Shown here: one piece after another, positions 1 to 7,233 of the stretch | How positions within the stretch are numbered: position 1 is the stretch's first letter | Layout: each line of letters begins with the position of its first letter | Source: Saprospiraceae bacterium | GTDB lineage: Bacteria > Bacteroidota > Bacteroidia > Chitinophagales > Saprospiraceae | Direction: 5' to 3' | Length of the DNA stretch: 9,394 nucleotides | NCBI GenBank assembly: GCA_013001805.1 | Contig: JABDLW010000664.1 | Location: 1 to 9,394, forward strand | Position numbers and translations under genes: made by a program | Notes under the pieces: model-generated | Told to the model about the DNA's origin: nothing | What the model saw: the letters and a program-made list of their open reading frames with translations, nothing else | The model's database searches: none

Positions 1-827
1 GCCTTATTATAGCTGATACGCAGATCACGAAGAATCTCATCGGCGTTTTCGGTGGCTTTATCCATCGCAGTCATACGCGCTCCGTGTTCGGAAGCATGTG
101 TATCAAGAAGAAATCTATACAATTGAGTTTGCAGTATACTGGGAATCAGTTCATGTAACAAATTGTCCTTATCTGGTTCATATATGTAATCGGCAACGGA
201 CTTGTCTTCACTGACCTTTTTGTCCATCTTTACAACAGGGAGAAATTGCTCGGCTTCGGCATATTGCACGGCAGCATTTTTAAAACGGCCATAGCATACC
301 TCAATGGCATCGTAGGACGCGTCATCGTAGTATTGCATCAAGAGATTAGGCACTGCCACGATGTTATCAAAACTCAAATCCGAAAATAAGTTCACATAGT
401 CTTTCACTACCAAATTTGGAGAAAGGCGTTTGCGAAAATAATCAAAACCTTTCTTGCCTATTGGCAGAATGGTCACGTTTCCGGCAGCCATCTGAGTGCG
501 ATATTTTCCCTCCATTAAACTCCTGGCTTCCTTGATAATATTCGTATTGAAAGCTCCAGCTAATCCCCGATTGCTGGTAACGACCACGATTAAAACCTTT
601 TTTACATCCCGGGCTACCCCATAAGAGGTCACCGCATCCCCGGCAGAATTTGCCATGATGTTGGCAAGCATATCGTTGAGTTTCAAGGCATATGGTCTCA
701 TCTTTACGATGGCATCTTGTGCCCGACGTAACTTGGCAGCCGAAACCATTTTCATTGCCTTGGTGATTTGCTGCGTCGAAATCACCGATTTGATTCTTTC
801 TCTAACCTCTTTTAAATTCGCTCCCAT
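1..827 (-). CDS. atpG: ATP synthase F1 subunit gamma, 3' end cut by window edge
   Basis: Gamma is the central rotor shaft of F1; it turns inside the alpha3beta3 ring and couples Fo proton flow to ATP synthesis. I translated this strand by hand because the gene runs off the left edge. The start at 827 gives MGANLKEVRERIKSV, followed by STQQITKAMKMVSAAKLRRA, the classic N-terminal coiled-coil helix. The middle has VVVTSNRGLAGAFNTN, typical of the family's Rossmann-like domain. The last visible residues (HGARMTAMDKATENADEIL, then RDLRISYNKA) belong to the conserved C-terminal helix, so only some 10-20 residues are probably missing. About 275 codons are visible and no stop or frameshift interrupts them. 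It lies 30 bases downstream of atpA as the last visible gene of the operon. The leader lacks a Shine-Dalgarno sequence. Confidence 0.96.
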   Translation of the reverse strand, partial: MGANLKEVRERIKSVISTQQITKAMKMVSAAKLRRAQDAIVKMRPYALKLNDMLANIMANSAGDAVTSYGVARDVKKVLIVVVTSNRGLAGAFNTNIIKEARSLMEGKYRTQMAAGNVTILPIGKKGFDYFRKRLSPNLVVKDYVNLFSDLSFDNIVAVPNLLMQYYDDASYDAIEVCYGRFKNAAVQYAEAEQFLPVVKMDKKVSEDKSVADYIYEPDKDNLLHELIPSILQTQLYRFLLDTHASEHGARMTAMDKATENADEILRDLRISYNK

Positions 828-857
828 ACAGCAATTTTATTGATCAATGCCTTAATA

Positions 858-2459
858 CTAATTGTACTGTTTTGCGATTTCGGCCCCAAGTTTTTCCAGG
901 GTGGCGGTTCCTTCCGGAGTTAATTTTCCAGCCTTAAATTCATCTAGAACGTCTTGGTGTCTCTGCGTCAATGTGGTCAAAAACTGCTCTTCAAATTCTT
1001 TGACCTTGTCCAGAGGTACGTTTCTCAGCAAGTTTTTAGTTCCCAGATAAATAATGGCAACCTGCTTTTCAACCGATACCGGACTGTATTGAGGTTGCTT
1101 TAGCACTTCTACGTTTCGGGCTCCCTTCTCAAGAACCTGTTTGGTTGCCGCATCCAGATCTGATCCAAATTTGGCAAATGCCTCCAACTCGCGGTATTGA
1201 GCCTGATCTAATTTTAGTGTACCGGCCACTTTTTTCATAGATTTTATCTGTGCATTTCCTCCCACACGAGATACCGAGATACCGACATTGATCGCCGGCC
1301 GAATGCCTGAATTGAACAGGTTGGACTCCAGGAAAATCTGACCATCGGTAATTGAAATTACATTGGTGGGAATGTAGGCAGAAACATCTCCAGCCTGGGT
1401 TTCGATGATTGGTAAGGCAGTAAGTGAGCCGCCACCCCTTACTAAGGGTTCACCTTGAGCGTCCTTGGCATTCTGCAACGAAACGGGGAGATCATTCATA
1501 TTACGGGCTATCCCATCGTCGTTAATGATTTTGGCAGCGCGTTCCAGAAGTCTGGAGTGAAGATAAAATACATCTCCAGGATAGGCTTCCCGACCTGGTG
1601 GTCTTCGCAGCAATAACGACACTTCGCGATAAGCGACGGCTTGTTTCGACAGATCATCGTAGATAATCAGAGCCGGACGTCCCGTGTCTCGAAAGAATTC
1701 TCCGATCGCTGCCCCGGCAAAAGGTGCATAAAACTGCAACGGTGCCGGATCAGCAGCCGAAGCCGAGACAATAATTGTATATGGTAGTGCACCATTTTCC
1801 TCTAATACTTTTGCTACCTGAGCTACGGTAGAAGATTTCTGACCAGATGCAACGTAGATGCAATATACTGGCTCACCACGGTCATAGAATTCTTTTTGAT
1901 TAATTATGGTGTCGATGGCAATAGCCGTCTTACCGGTTTGGCGGTCTCCAATTATAAGCTCCCGCTGGCCCCTGCCGATTGGTATCATTGAATCGATCGC
2001 CTTGATACCCGTTTGTAATGGTTCATTGACCGGTTGGCGATAAATTACTCCGGGTGCCTTTCTTTCTAATGGTAGAGCAAATTTAGTTCCTCCGATTGGT
2101 CCCTTACCATCAATCGGCGCTCCTAATGGATTCACCACACGACCAAGGAAGCCTTCTCCGACATCAATAGAGGCAATTTGACCAGTACGCTTCACATTGG
2201 AACCCTCTTTAATACCATCTCCGGATCCTAATAGTACAACCCCTACATTATCTTCTTCCAAGTTAAGAGCAATAGCCTGAGTCCCATTATCAAATTGTAC
2301 CAGTTCACCTGCCTGGACCTCGGTTAGCCCATAGACCCGGGCTATTCCATCTCCCACCTGCAAAACGGTACCGACTTCTTCTAATTGGGTTTCTGTCTTG
2401 AATCCGGATAATTCTTCCTTGAGGATTGCGGATATTTCATCGGGCTTTACATCAACCAT
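858..2459 (-). CDS. atpA: ATP synthase F1 subunit alpha
   Basis: Alpha forms the non-catalytic half of the alpha3beta3 head and supplies the arginine finger to the catalytic sites on beta. The 533 residues include the N-terminal beta-barrel (about 25-95), the P-loop GDRQTGKT (171-178), a Walker B-like strand ALIIYDDLS (263-271) and the family signature PAINVGISVSRVGG (388-401), with R398 as the arginine finger. The C-terminal helical bundle follows from about residue 405. Between RAAKI and GGGSLTALP there is an insertion of about 20 residues (roughly 312-341, with MNDLPVSLQNAKDAQGEP) that Escherichia coli and mitochondrial alpha lack; I recall similar inserts in Bacteroidota alphas. The gene follows atpH after 32 bases and precedes atpG by 30. 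The ATG start agrees with family N-termini. No Shine-Dalgarno is visible. Confidence 0.98.
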   Translation of the reverse strand: MVDVKPDEISAILKEELSGFKTETQLEEVGTVLQVGDGIARVYGLTEVQAGELVQFDNGTQAIALNLEEDNVGVVLLGSGDGIKEGSNVKRTGQIASIDVGEGFLGRVVNPLGAPIDGKGPIGGTKFALPLERKAPGVIYRQPVNEPLQTGIKAIDSMIPIGRGQRELIIGDRQTGKTAIAIDTIINQKEFYDRGEPVYCIYVASGQKSSTVAQVAKVLEENGALPYTIIVSASAADPAPLQFYAPFAGAAIGEFFRDTGRPALIIYDDLSKQAVAYREVSLLLRRPPGREAYPGDVFYLHSRLLERAAKIINDDGIARNMNDLPVSLQNAKDAQGEPLVRGGGSLTALPIIETQAGDVSAYIPTNVISITDGQIFLESNLFNSGIRPAINVGISVSRVGGNAQIKSMKKVAGTLKLDQAQYRELEAFAKFGSDLDAATKQVLEKGARNVEVLKQPQYSPVSVEKQVAIIYLGTKNLLRNVPLDKVKEFEEQFLTTLTQRHQDVLDEFKAGKLTPEGTATLEKLGAEIAKQYN

Positions 2460-2491
2460 GTGCTGTACTTTTTATCTTTATGTTTGTTAAT

Positions 2492-3031
2492 TTAGTTGGC
2501 AAACTGCTTGCGCAACTCTTTTAATTTAGTAGCGAGACTAGCATCGTATTGTTTACCTTCAAAGGCCAAAGTAAACCCGCCCACCAGCTCAGGATCCACT
2601 TCTACTTGCACCTCCAGATTCTCCTTGGCAATTTTCGCAGCAATCAATTTCTGTCGAATACTATTTATGGTACCATCATCAAGTGGTACTGCCGTCTTGA
2701 TAATGATTGTTGAAATATTCTTAAATTCCTTGTATTGCTCCACAAAGGAGTCCACGATCTCAGGCAAGAGACTTTCCCGGCCTTTGCGAATCATGATATC
2801 AAAGAAAGCTTGAGTACTTTTTGATAGTTTATTGGCAAAAACTCGATGAAAAATGCCTTTTTTCTTACCCGGATTAATGATTGGGCTCTTGATCATTAAG
2901 AGCAAATCTCTAACCTTTAATGCCTCCTGAACGTGCATCATGTCTGCCAATACGGCGTCCAGTTGATTTCGATCAATGGCTAAGTCAAGTAGTGATTTGG
3001 CGTATCTTGAGGCAATTCTGTGAGCTGACAT
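2492..3031 (-). CDS. atpH: ATP synthase F1 subunit delta (OSCP type)
   Basis: Delta sits on top of the F1 head and ties it to the b-subunit peripheral stalk, so the head does not spin with the rotor. The product is 179 residues, the normal length. The N-terminal six-helix domain begins RIASRYAKSLLDLA (about 5-18), matching the family's xxYAxALxxxA opening. The C-terminal part carries VEVDPELVGGFTLAFEGKQY followed by DASLATKLKELRKQF, the delta/OSCP signature. The gene is 15 bases downstream of atpF and 32 bases upstream of atpA, consistent with one transcript. The ATG start at 3031 fits the family; the leader is A/T-rich without a Shine-Dalgarno. Confidence 0.97.
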   Translation of the reverse strand: MSAHRIASRYAKSLLDLAIDRNQLDAVLADMMHVQEALKVRDLLLMIKSPIINPGKKKGIFHRVFANKLSKSTQAFFDIMIRKGRESLLPEIVDSFVEQYKEFKNISTIIIKTAVPLDDGTINSIRQKLIAAKIAKENLEVQVEVDPELVGGFTLAFEGKQYDASLATKLKELRKQFAN

Positions 3032-3046
3032 GATATCGGGTTTGAA

Positions 3047-3559
3047 TTAAGATAGTTTCAGATCGTTTACCAAATTGCTCACTAATCTTTTTTGGCTCTC
3101 TCTATCTTTCAACTGCTCCTTAAGAAGCCTTTCTGTAATTTCGATGGCCATCATTCCCGCTTGATTTTTTACCTCATTAATGGCTTGCTTTTTCTGATTT
3201 TCTATCTCGATCTTGGCCTGAGCCAGAATTTTATTGGCTTCTTGCTTGGCACCTTCTTTGGCCTCTTTGATCATACCGTCACGGGTCTCTTTGGCTTCTT
3301 TCAGCATTTGGCTCCGTTCTTCCCTTGCCTGCGCCAATAGTGCCTCGTTATCTGCTTTCAATTTGGCCATCTCCTGACGTGTTCTAACCGATTCATCAAG
3401 AGCACCTTGAATGTCATCTTCTCTCTTTTTTAAAGCCTGTGCGATTGGGCGGAAGGCAAATCGTCCGATGATGATCCAAAAGAGGGCAAATATGATACAT
3501 GACCAGATGAAAAGCCCCGGATCTGGTTTTATGACACTAAAGTCTGCTAAGAATATCAT
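3047..3559 (-). CDS. atpF: ATP synthase Fo subunit b
   Basis: Subunit b forms the peripheral stalk, anchoring subunit a in the membrane and delta/alpha on the F1 head. The 170-residue protein has one N-terminal membrane helix (about 14-36, with LFIWSCIIFALFWIIIG), the hinge FRPIAQALKKRE (about 36-47) and then a long charged helix rich in A, E, K, R and Q to the end, the expected right-handed coiled coil. Only one b-type gene is present, so a b2 homodimer is likely, unlike the b/b' pairs of photosynthetic bacteria. It lies 84 bases after atpE, an unusually wide gap for this operon that holds a hairpin, and 15 bases before atpH. Confidence 0.96.
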   Translation of the reverse strand: MIFLADFSVIKPDPGLFIWSCIIFALFWIIIGRFAFRPIAQALKKREDDIQGALDESVRTRQEMAKLKADNEALLAQAREERSQMLKEAKETRDGMIKEAKEGAKQEANKILAQAKIEIENQKKQAINEVKNQAGMMAIEITERLLKEQLKDRESQKRLVSNLVNDLKLS

Positions 3560-3591
3560 AGTTGTAATTCATTTAGTCTAATAATTGGATT

Positions 3592-3599
3592 CAAATTTA
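3592..3599 (-). promoter_or_regulatory. candidate internal -7 box before atpF
   Basis: The minus strand reads TAAATTTG, a match to the Bacteroidota -7 consensus TAnnTTTG, 32 bases before the atpF start. That is almost the same distance as the box before atpB. The nearest upstream TTG elements are 10 and 14 bases away, closer than the usual 17-23, and the box overlaps the foot of the atpE-atpF hairpin. It may therefore be only the tail of the hairpin. Weak. Confidence 0.25.
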
Positions 3600-3638
3600 G
3601 GACCGGAGTCAACCAACCGTTGATGGTCCGGTCCTAAA
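3596..3638 (-). promoter_or_regulatory. strong intercistronic hairpin between atpE and atpF
   Basis: Two perfect 12-base inverted arms, TTTAGGACCGGA (3596-3607) and TCCGGTCCTAAA (3627-3638), enclose 19 bases. Inside these, TCAAC (3609-3613) can pair with GTTGA (3619-3623) around a five-base loop, so the RNA would form a two-part stem of 12 + 5 pairs with a small asymmetric internal loop. It starts five bases after the atpE stop codon. On the transcribed strand the hairpin is followed by AAATTTGAATCC rather than a U-run, so it does not look like a standard intrinsic terminator. A 3' stabiliser or processing block for atpE mRNA, or a partial attenuator, is more likely; c is needed in many more copies than b. 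Confidence 0.75.
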
Positions 3639-3643
3639 AATTC

Positions 3644-3862
3644 TTAGGCTGCTACCGTTGGAAGTATATAAGCGATGATGATAGCGATCAAGGCAGCACC
3701 TTCAACCAGGGCGGCCATCAATATCATGTTTGCTCTAATATCACCCACGGCCTCAGGCTGGCGTGCAATCGCTTCCATAGCTTTTGCTCCGATATTACCT
3801 ATGCCAATTCCGGCACCAATAACTGCCAAACCCATTCCAATAGCGGCAATTGAACCAATCAT
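3644..3862 (-). CDS. atpE: ATP synthase Fo subunit c (rotor ring proteolipid)
   Basis: Subunit c oligomerises into the membrane rotor ring that carries protons. The 72-residue product is a two-helix hairpin. Helix 1 (about 3-27) contains GAGIGIG (16-22), the glycine-rich packing motif. The polar loop is ARQPE (33-37). Helix 2 (about 45-70) contains the proton-carrying glutamate E54 in ALVEGAAL. The residue after this glutamate is glycine rather than serine or threonine, and position 23 is asparagine, so the sodium-binding pattern is absent and a proton ring is expected. The gene lies 23 bases downstream of atpB. A strong hairpin follows it directly and may raise its expression relative to atpF. 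Confidence 0.97.
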   Translation of the reverse strand: MIGSIAAIGMGLAVIGAGIGIGNIGAKAMEAIARQPEAVGDIRANMILMAALVEGAALIAIIIAYILPTVAA

Positions 3863-3885
3863 TTGTAAAATATTTATATGATGAA

Positions 3886-5139
3886 TTAATGATGTTCTTC
3901 TATAGCTGCTCCAATATAGGATGCAGTCAATATTGCAAATACAAACGCCTGAATAAAAGCTACCAACAATTCTATCGCCATCATGAAAATGGTTAGAGGA
4001 ATTGAAACGGCGGCTCCCAGAGAAGCCCCTGCAACACTTTGACCCGAGCTTCCGAAAATAAAGATCAAACCAATAAAACTTAAAACCACAATGTGTCCTG
4101 CTGTGATATTGGCAAATAGCCGTAGCATCAGCGTGAAAGGCTTAATAAACAATCCCAGGATTTCAACCGGTGTAATGATGGCAGCTTTGATCGCCGCGGG
4201 TACACCCGGCATCCAAAGTACATGGGTCCAATAATCTTTCTTTCCACTGAGGTTGGTTACAAAAAATGTGAATAAGGCAAGTGCCATGGTGAATGCCAAA
4301 TTACCCGTGACATTCGCACCTCCAAAAAATGGAATCTGGCCAAAAAGATTGAGGCCCAGTATGAAGAAAAACAAGGCCATTAAAAATGGTTGGTACTTAT
4401 GCCACTTGTCACCTAAAAATGGTTTCGCAACTTCTTCCTGTATAAATAGGAACATGGGCTCCATAAAAGACTGTACACCCTTTGGCGCCATGCCTTCCCG
4501 TCTTGTGTATGATCTTGCTATCCCTAAAAATAGCCAAGCCAGGAAGCCAAAAATCAGCAGCATGGCTACCACGTTTTTCGAAATTGAGAAGTCGTAAAAG
4601 GATGTTAAACCTCCTCCAAAAAGACCACCGTCGATGATGCTTTTGTTTTCCAGGATATAAGCCTGCCCGTCATAACATACATAGGCATCTTTGCCCTGAT
4701 GAGCAAACCCGCCGATTTCCACGTGATCCAGAGGAAAAGATGGATCGACCACTCTCTTCACGGTGCCAGCATCCAATACATAGCCACGATAAGCCTTATG
4801 GCCATCGCCATGACCGCGAAAATCAAAGGCAAACTTACCAGATGAAAAGAAATCCAAACCATGCCCAGGAGCATATAAAATGCAAGGCAAAGGAAAATTC
4901 CAGGGACCAATTGAAAAGACGTTTAGATTGGCGATGTGATGAAAAGCTGTTGCCGCTGGATCGAATTCTTCGTCGTGATGAGATACATGTGCACAAAGAT
5001 CTCCATGATCGTCATGTCCAGCAGCGCCCTCATGTTCCATTTCATGGGTGTCATGCTGAGCCTGAAGTGGTGCAATTTGATCGTACAAGACGGAAATATT
5101 AGTAAGTACGATCAGTAGGAAATATTTCGACAATTTCAT
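3886..5139 (-). CDS. atpB: ATP synthase Fo subunit a with long exported His-rich N-terminus
   Basis: Subunit a is the stator channel that passes protons to and from the c-ring. The 417 residues are far more than the about 270 of Escherichia coli. Residues 1-28 look like a signal peptide (MKLSKYFLLIVL, ending near LQAQ). Residues 29-68 hold ten histidines and many acidic residues, and the extracytoplasmic part continues to about 185. Membrane helices follow at about 186-207, 250-271, 278-297, 316-340, 345-365 and 375-410. The essential arginine is R340 in LMLRLFANITAGH. H349 and E390 occupy the sites of E. coli E219 and H245, a reciprocal swap, and Q397 matches Q252. This is the first gene of the operon, behind a TACCTTTG promoter box. 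The ATG at 5139 gives a good signal peptide. Confidence 0.96.
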   Translation of the reverse strand: MKLSKYFLLIVLTNISVLYDQIAPLQAQHDTHEMEHEGAAGHDDHGDLCAHVSHHDEEFDPAATAFHHIANLNVFSIGPWNFPLPCILYAPGHGLDFFSSGKFAFDFRGHGDGHKAYRGYVLDAGTVKRVVDPSFPLDHVEIGGFAHQGKDAYVCYDGQAYILENKSIIDGGLFGGGLTSFYDFSISKNVVAMLLIFGFLAWLFLGIARSYTRREGMAPKGVQSFMEPMFLFIQEEVAKPFLGDKWHKYQPFLMALFFFILGLNLFGQIPFFGGANVTGNLAFTMALALFTFFVTNLSGKKDYWTHVLWMPGVPAAIKAAIITPVEILGLFIKPFTLMLRLFANITAGHIVVLSFIGLIFIFGSSGQSVAGASLGAAVSIPLTIFMMAIELLVAFIQAFVFAILTASYIGAAIEEHH

Positions 5140-5170
5140 CAGTAGTTTTACCCTTCCTTAAAATTCGGCA

Positions 5171-5178
5171 CAAAGGTA
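5171..5178 (-). promoter_or_regulatory. probable -7 box of the atp operon promoter
   Basis: The minus strand reads TACCTTTG, a full match to the Bacteroidota TAnnTTTG -7 element. It lies 31 bases before the atpB start codon, which would give a 5' leader of about 25 bases. No clear TTG -33 element occurs 17-23 bases further upstream (the region reads ACTAGCATAAAAGGG), so the promoter rests on the -7 box and its placement. Confidence 0.6.
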
Positions 5179-5260
5179 TGATTTTAACCCTTTTATGCTA
5201 GTCTTGAGCAGTCTTTTTTAAAGGAATCTCACGTGTATGATTATGTGATGTTGTGGAACT

Positions 5261-5467
5261 CTAAGGCTTTGTATCCATATCTAATTTTCGACACGTGGAA
5301 TCTTGGCAAATTTTATTGCCTCCAGAGGACACAAGATGATGGTTTTGCTTACAAAGTCCGGAAAGACACAAAATTTTGCGTAAAAACTGCCCCGCAATTA
5401 AGAGCAAGAAGGTGTAATAGATCTTTCCAATGATTAGCACAGCGCCATTTTTGATTGATTTTATCAT
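5261..5467 (-). CDS. doubtful small ORF, 68 residues, one possible membrane segment
   Basis: From the ATG at 5467 the frame gives MIKSIKNGAVLIIGKIYYTF, then a hydrophobic stretch LLLIAGQFL and a polar cysteine-containing tail ending KLDMDTKP. A GTG six bases further upstream is an alternative start. Residues about 8-30 could span the membrane. It sits on the same strand between nadE and atpB, where small membrane ATP synthase accessory proteins are sometimes found, but I see no AtpI/AtpZ motif. Another minus-strand frame in the same place is also open (45 codons from an ATG near 5485). Probably non-coding or decayed. Confidence 0.2.
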   Translation of the reverse strand: MIKSIKNGAVLIIGKIYYTFLLLIAGQFLRKILCLSGLCKQNHHLVSSGGNKICQDSTCRKLDMDTKP

Positions 5468-5558
5468 CGGCACTCATATAATTCATATAGTTAACGCCTT
5501 CCTCGACCTGAGAAACAATACTTTGCAACTTTTAATCATCTAGATTTTAAGAAGGCAT

Positions 5559-7193
5559 CTAATTGAGGTATTTGCCTACTATCGGCATCCTTCTTCCCAT
5601 TCCAAAAGCTTTCGAAGAGATCCTGATTACCGGGGGAGTCTGAAAGCGTTTGAATTCGTTGATGTTTACGAGGCGTAATATTCTCCCCACGAGCTCTGCA
5701 TCATAACCCATGGCGACAATTTCCCTTGGTCCTTGCTCCATTTCGATATATTGGTATAAGATCATATCGAGAATGTCATATTCTGGCAGTGAGTCTGAGT
5801 CTTTTTGGTTTGGCCTTAACTCGGCACTGGGTGGTTTGATTAGTGTATTATTAGGGATGATTTCCTGCTTACGATTGATGTGCCGGCACAGGGCAAAGAC
5901 CTCGGTTTTGTAGAGATCACCAATGACGCTTAATCCACCAGCCATGTCCCCATACAAAGTTCCATAGCCAACAGCAGCCTCACTTTTGTTTGAGGTATTA
6001 AGCAAAATATGTCCAAATTTATTAGACATCGCCATCAAAATCACGCCCCGGCAACGCGCCTGTAGATTTTCTTCCGTAACATCAAATGGAAGTTTGTCAA
6101 ACAGTGGGTTGAGTGATTGTATAAAAGCCTGATAGGTATTTTCAATGGAAATTATATCATATTGTAGGTCTAAATTTTGAGCCAGTGCTACCGCATCTTC
6201 AATGGAATGTGAAGATGAAAATTTCGAAGGCATAAGTACCACTCGCACATTTTCAGGACCGAGAGCGTGGCTAGCCAGCACTGCTGTCAGCGCCGAGTCT
6301 ATGCCTCCCGAAAGACCTAAAATCGCCTTCTTAAAACCGAGCTTCCCGAAGTAATCGCTAATTCCGAGTATTAAGGCCCGGTAGATCAGTTCATATTTAT
6401 CTTTAGTTTGAAAGTGATTTTCTTTGTTGGATACGATATCATCTAGCTCAAACACCTGCAATTTTTCTTCAAAATAGGGTAATTCAATTACGTGACCGCT
6501 TGGAGATATAGCCAGCGAACCTCCGTCAAAAATTATCTCTGTTTGAGCTCCCACGTGGTTGATGTAGAAGAGCGGCAGACCGTACCTTAAAGCATTTTGT
6601 CTGATTACGTCAATTCGTTTTTGACTGTGAGTGTAGCTGAATGGTGATGCCGAAATATTGATCATCAAATCCGGCTTTTGTGGCATCATTTCATCCATTG
6701 GACAAATCGTATACAGTGGATTTTCATTGCCGATATTCCACATATCCTCACAAATAGTGATGGCAATCCGGCACCCCTTGTAATCAAAGGTTTCAAACTT
6801 TGTTGCCGGCTCGAAATAACGATTTTCGTCAAAGATGTCGTAGGTCGGCAGAAGTGCTTTTTTAGATTGGTGCACAATTTTACCATTGGCCAACATAAAA
6901 GCACTATTGTGCAGGTCTTTTCCTTCGACCACTGGATTAACCGCCGGGCTCCCTACGATGATAGCGATGTCATGAGCGACTTCGCACAAAGCCAATACCG
7001 AATTGTGAGATCTCCTCACGAAGTCGGCAAATTCCAGAAAATCACGAGGTGGATAGCCACATGTAGCAAGTTCACCGAAACAAATTAGATCAACATGCTG
7101 TGCCTTGGCCTCTTCTACGGCCTCTAGCATTTTACGTAGGTTTCCTTCAAAATTGCCTATATGGTAGTTCAGTTGGGCAATCGCAATCCGCAT
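5559..7193 (-). CDS. nadE: glutamine-dependent NAD+ synthetase
   Basis: The enzyme makes NAD+ from nicotinic acid adenine dinucleotide, ATP and glutamine in the last step of NAD synthesis. The ATG at 7193 is chosen because MRIAIAQLNYHIGNF matches family N-termini; the frame extends 12 codons upstream only to a TTG. The product is 544 residues. Residues 1 to about 255 form a nitrilase-type glutaminase domain with a complete triad: E41 (GELATCGYP), K112 (KALLPTYDIFDENRYF) and C148 (TICEDMW). Residues about 265-544 form the synthetase domain with the ATP-binding P-loop LSGGIDSAL (294-302) and NTSNKSEAAVGYGTLYGDMA (399-418). Because the glutaminase is intact, it should use glutamine and not depend on free ammonia. 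It is divergent from dnaX and separated from the atp operon by 419 bases, so it is probably transcribed alone. Confidence 0.96.
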   Translation of the reverse strand: MRIAIAQLNYHIGNFEGNLRKMLEAVEEAKAQHVDLICFGELATCGYPPRDFLEFADFVRRSHNSVLALCEVAHDIAIIVGSPAVNPVVEGKDLHNSAFMLANGKIVHQSKKALLPTYDIFDENRYFEPATKFETFDYKGCRIAITICEDMWNIGNENPLYTICPMDEMMPQKPDLMINISASPFSYTHSQKRIDVIRQNALRYGLPLFYINHVGAQTEIIFDGGSLAISPSGHVIELPYFEEKLQVFELDDIVSNKENHFQTKDKYELIYRALILGISDYFGKLGFKKAILGLSGGIDSALTAVLASHALGPENVRVVLMPSKFSSSHSIEDAVALAQNLDLQYDIISIENTYQAFIQSLNPLFDKLPFDVTEENLQARCRGVILMAMSNKFGHILLNTSNKSEAAVGYGTLYGDMAGGLSVIGDLYKTEVFALCRHINRKQEIIPNNTLIKPPSAELRPNQKDSDSLPEYDILDMILYQYIEMEQGPREIVAMGYDAELVGRILRLVNINEFKRFQTPPVIRISSKAFGMGRRMPIVGKYLN

Positions 7194-7233
7194 GGCAATC
7201 AAATTTTTTAATGTTTCGGATGTTGGCAAAAAT

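Larger units (their letters stand above)
5140..5558. other. 419-base gap between nadE and atpB, no recognised gene
   Basis: This stretch holds the atpB promoter at its left end and otherwise nothing I recognise. Short open frames exist on both strands but overlap one another, and none has a familiar motif. No atpI- or atpZ-like protein (small, two membrane helices), often found ahead of atpB, can be read. I see no clear hairpin plus U-run after nadE on the minus strand. AGTCTT occurs twice within 16 bases near 5200-5216, which I take as chance. Confidence 0.7.

Noticed and set aside
838..847. Ten-base palindrome ATTGATCAAT between atpA and atpG
   Set aside because: It is short, A/T-rich and within a 30-base operon gap; chance is sufficient.
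4740..5102. A 120-residue plus-strand frame rich in H, R and Q opposite atpB
   Set aside because: It is the antisense of the His-rich, signal-peptide-bearing part of atpB, which has clear family support; the frame has no motif of its own.
5233..5433. A 66-residue plus-strand frame in the nadE-atpB gap
   Set aside because: It has a GTG start, no motif and no promoter, and overlaps equally open minus-strand frames.
6678..7088. A 136-residue plus-strand frame opposite nadE
   Set aside because: It lies wholly inside nadE, whose catalytic residues are all intact, and shows no recognisable domain.
7194..7229. A longer nadE start 12 codons upstream
   Set aside because: It relies on a TTG codon, while the ATG at 7193 matches the usual N-terminus of the glutaminase domain.
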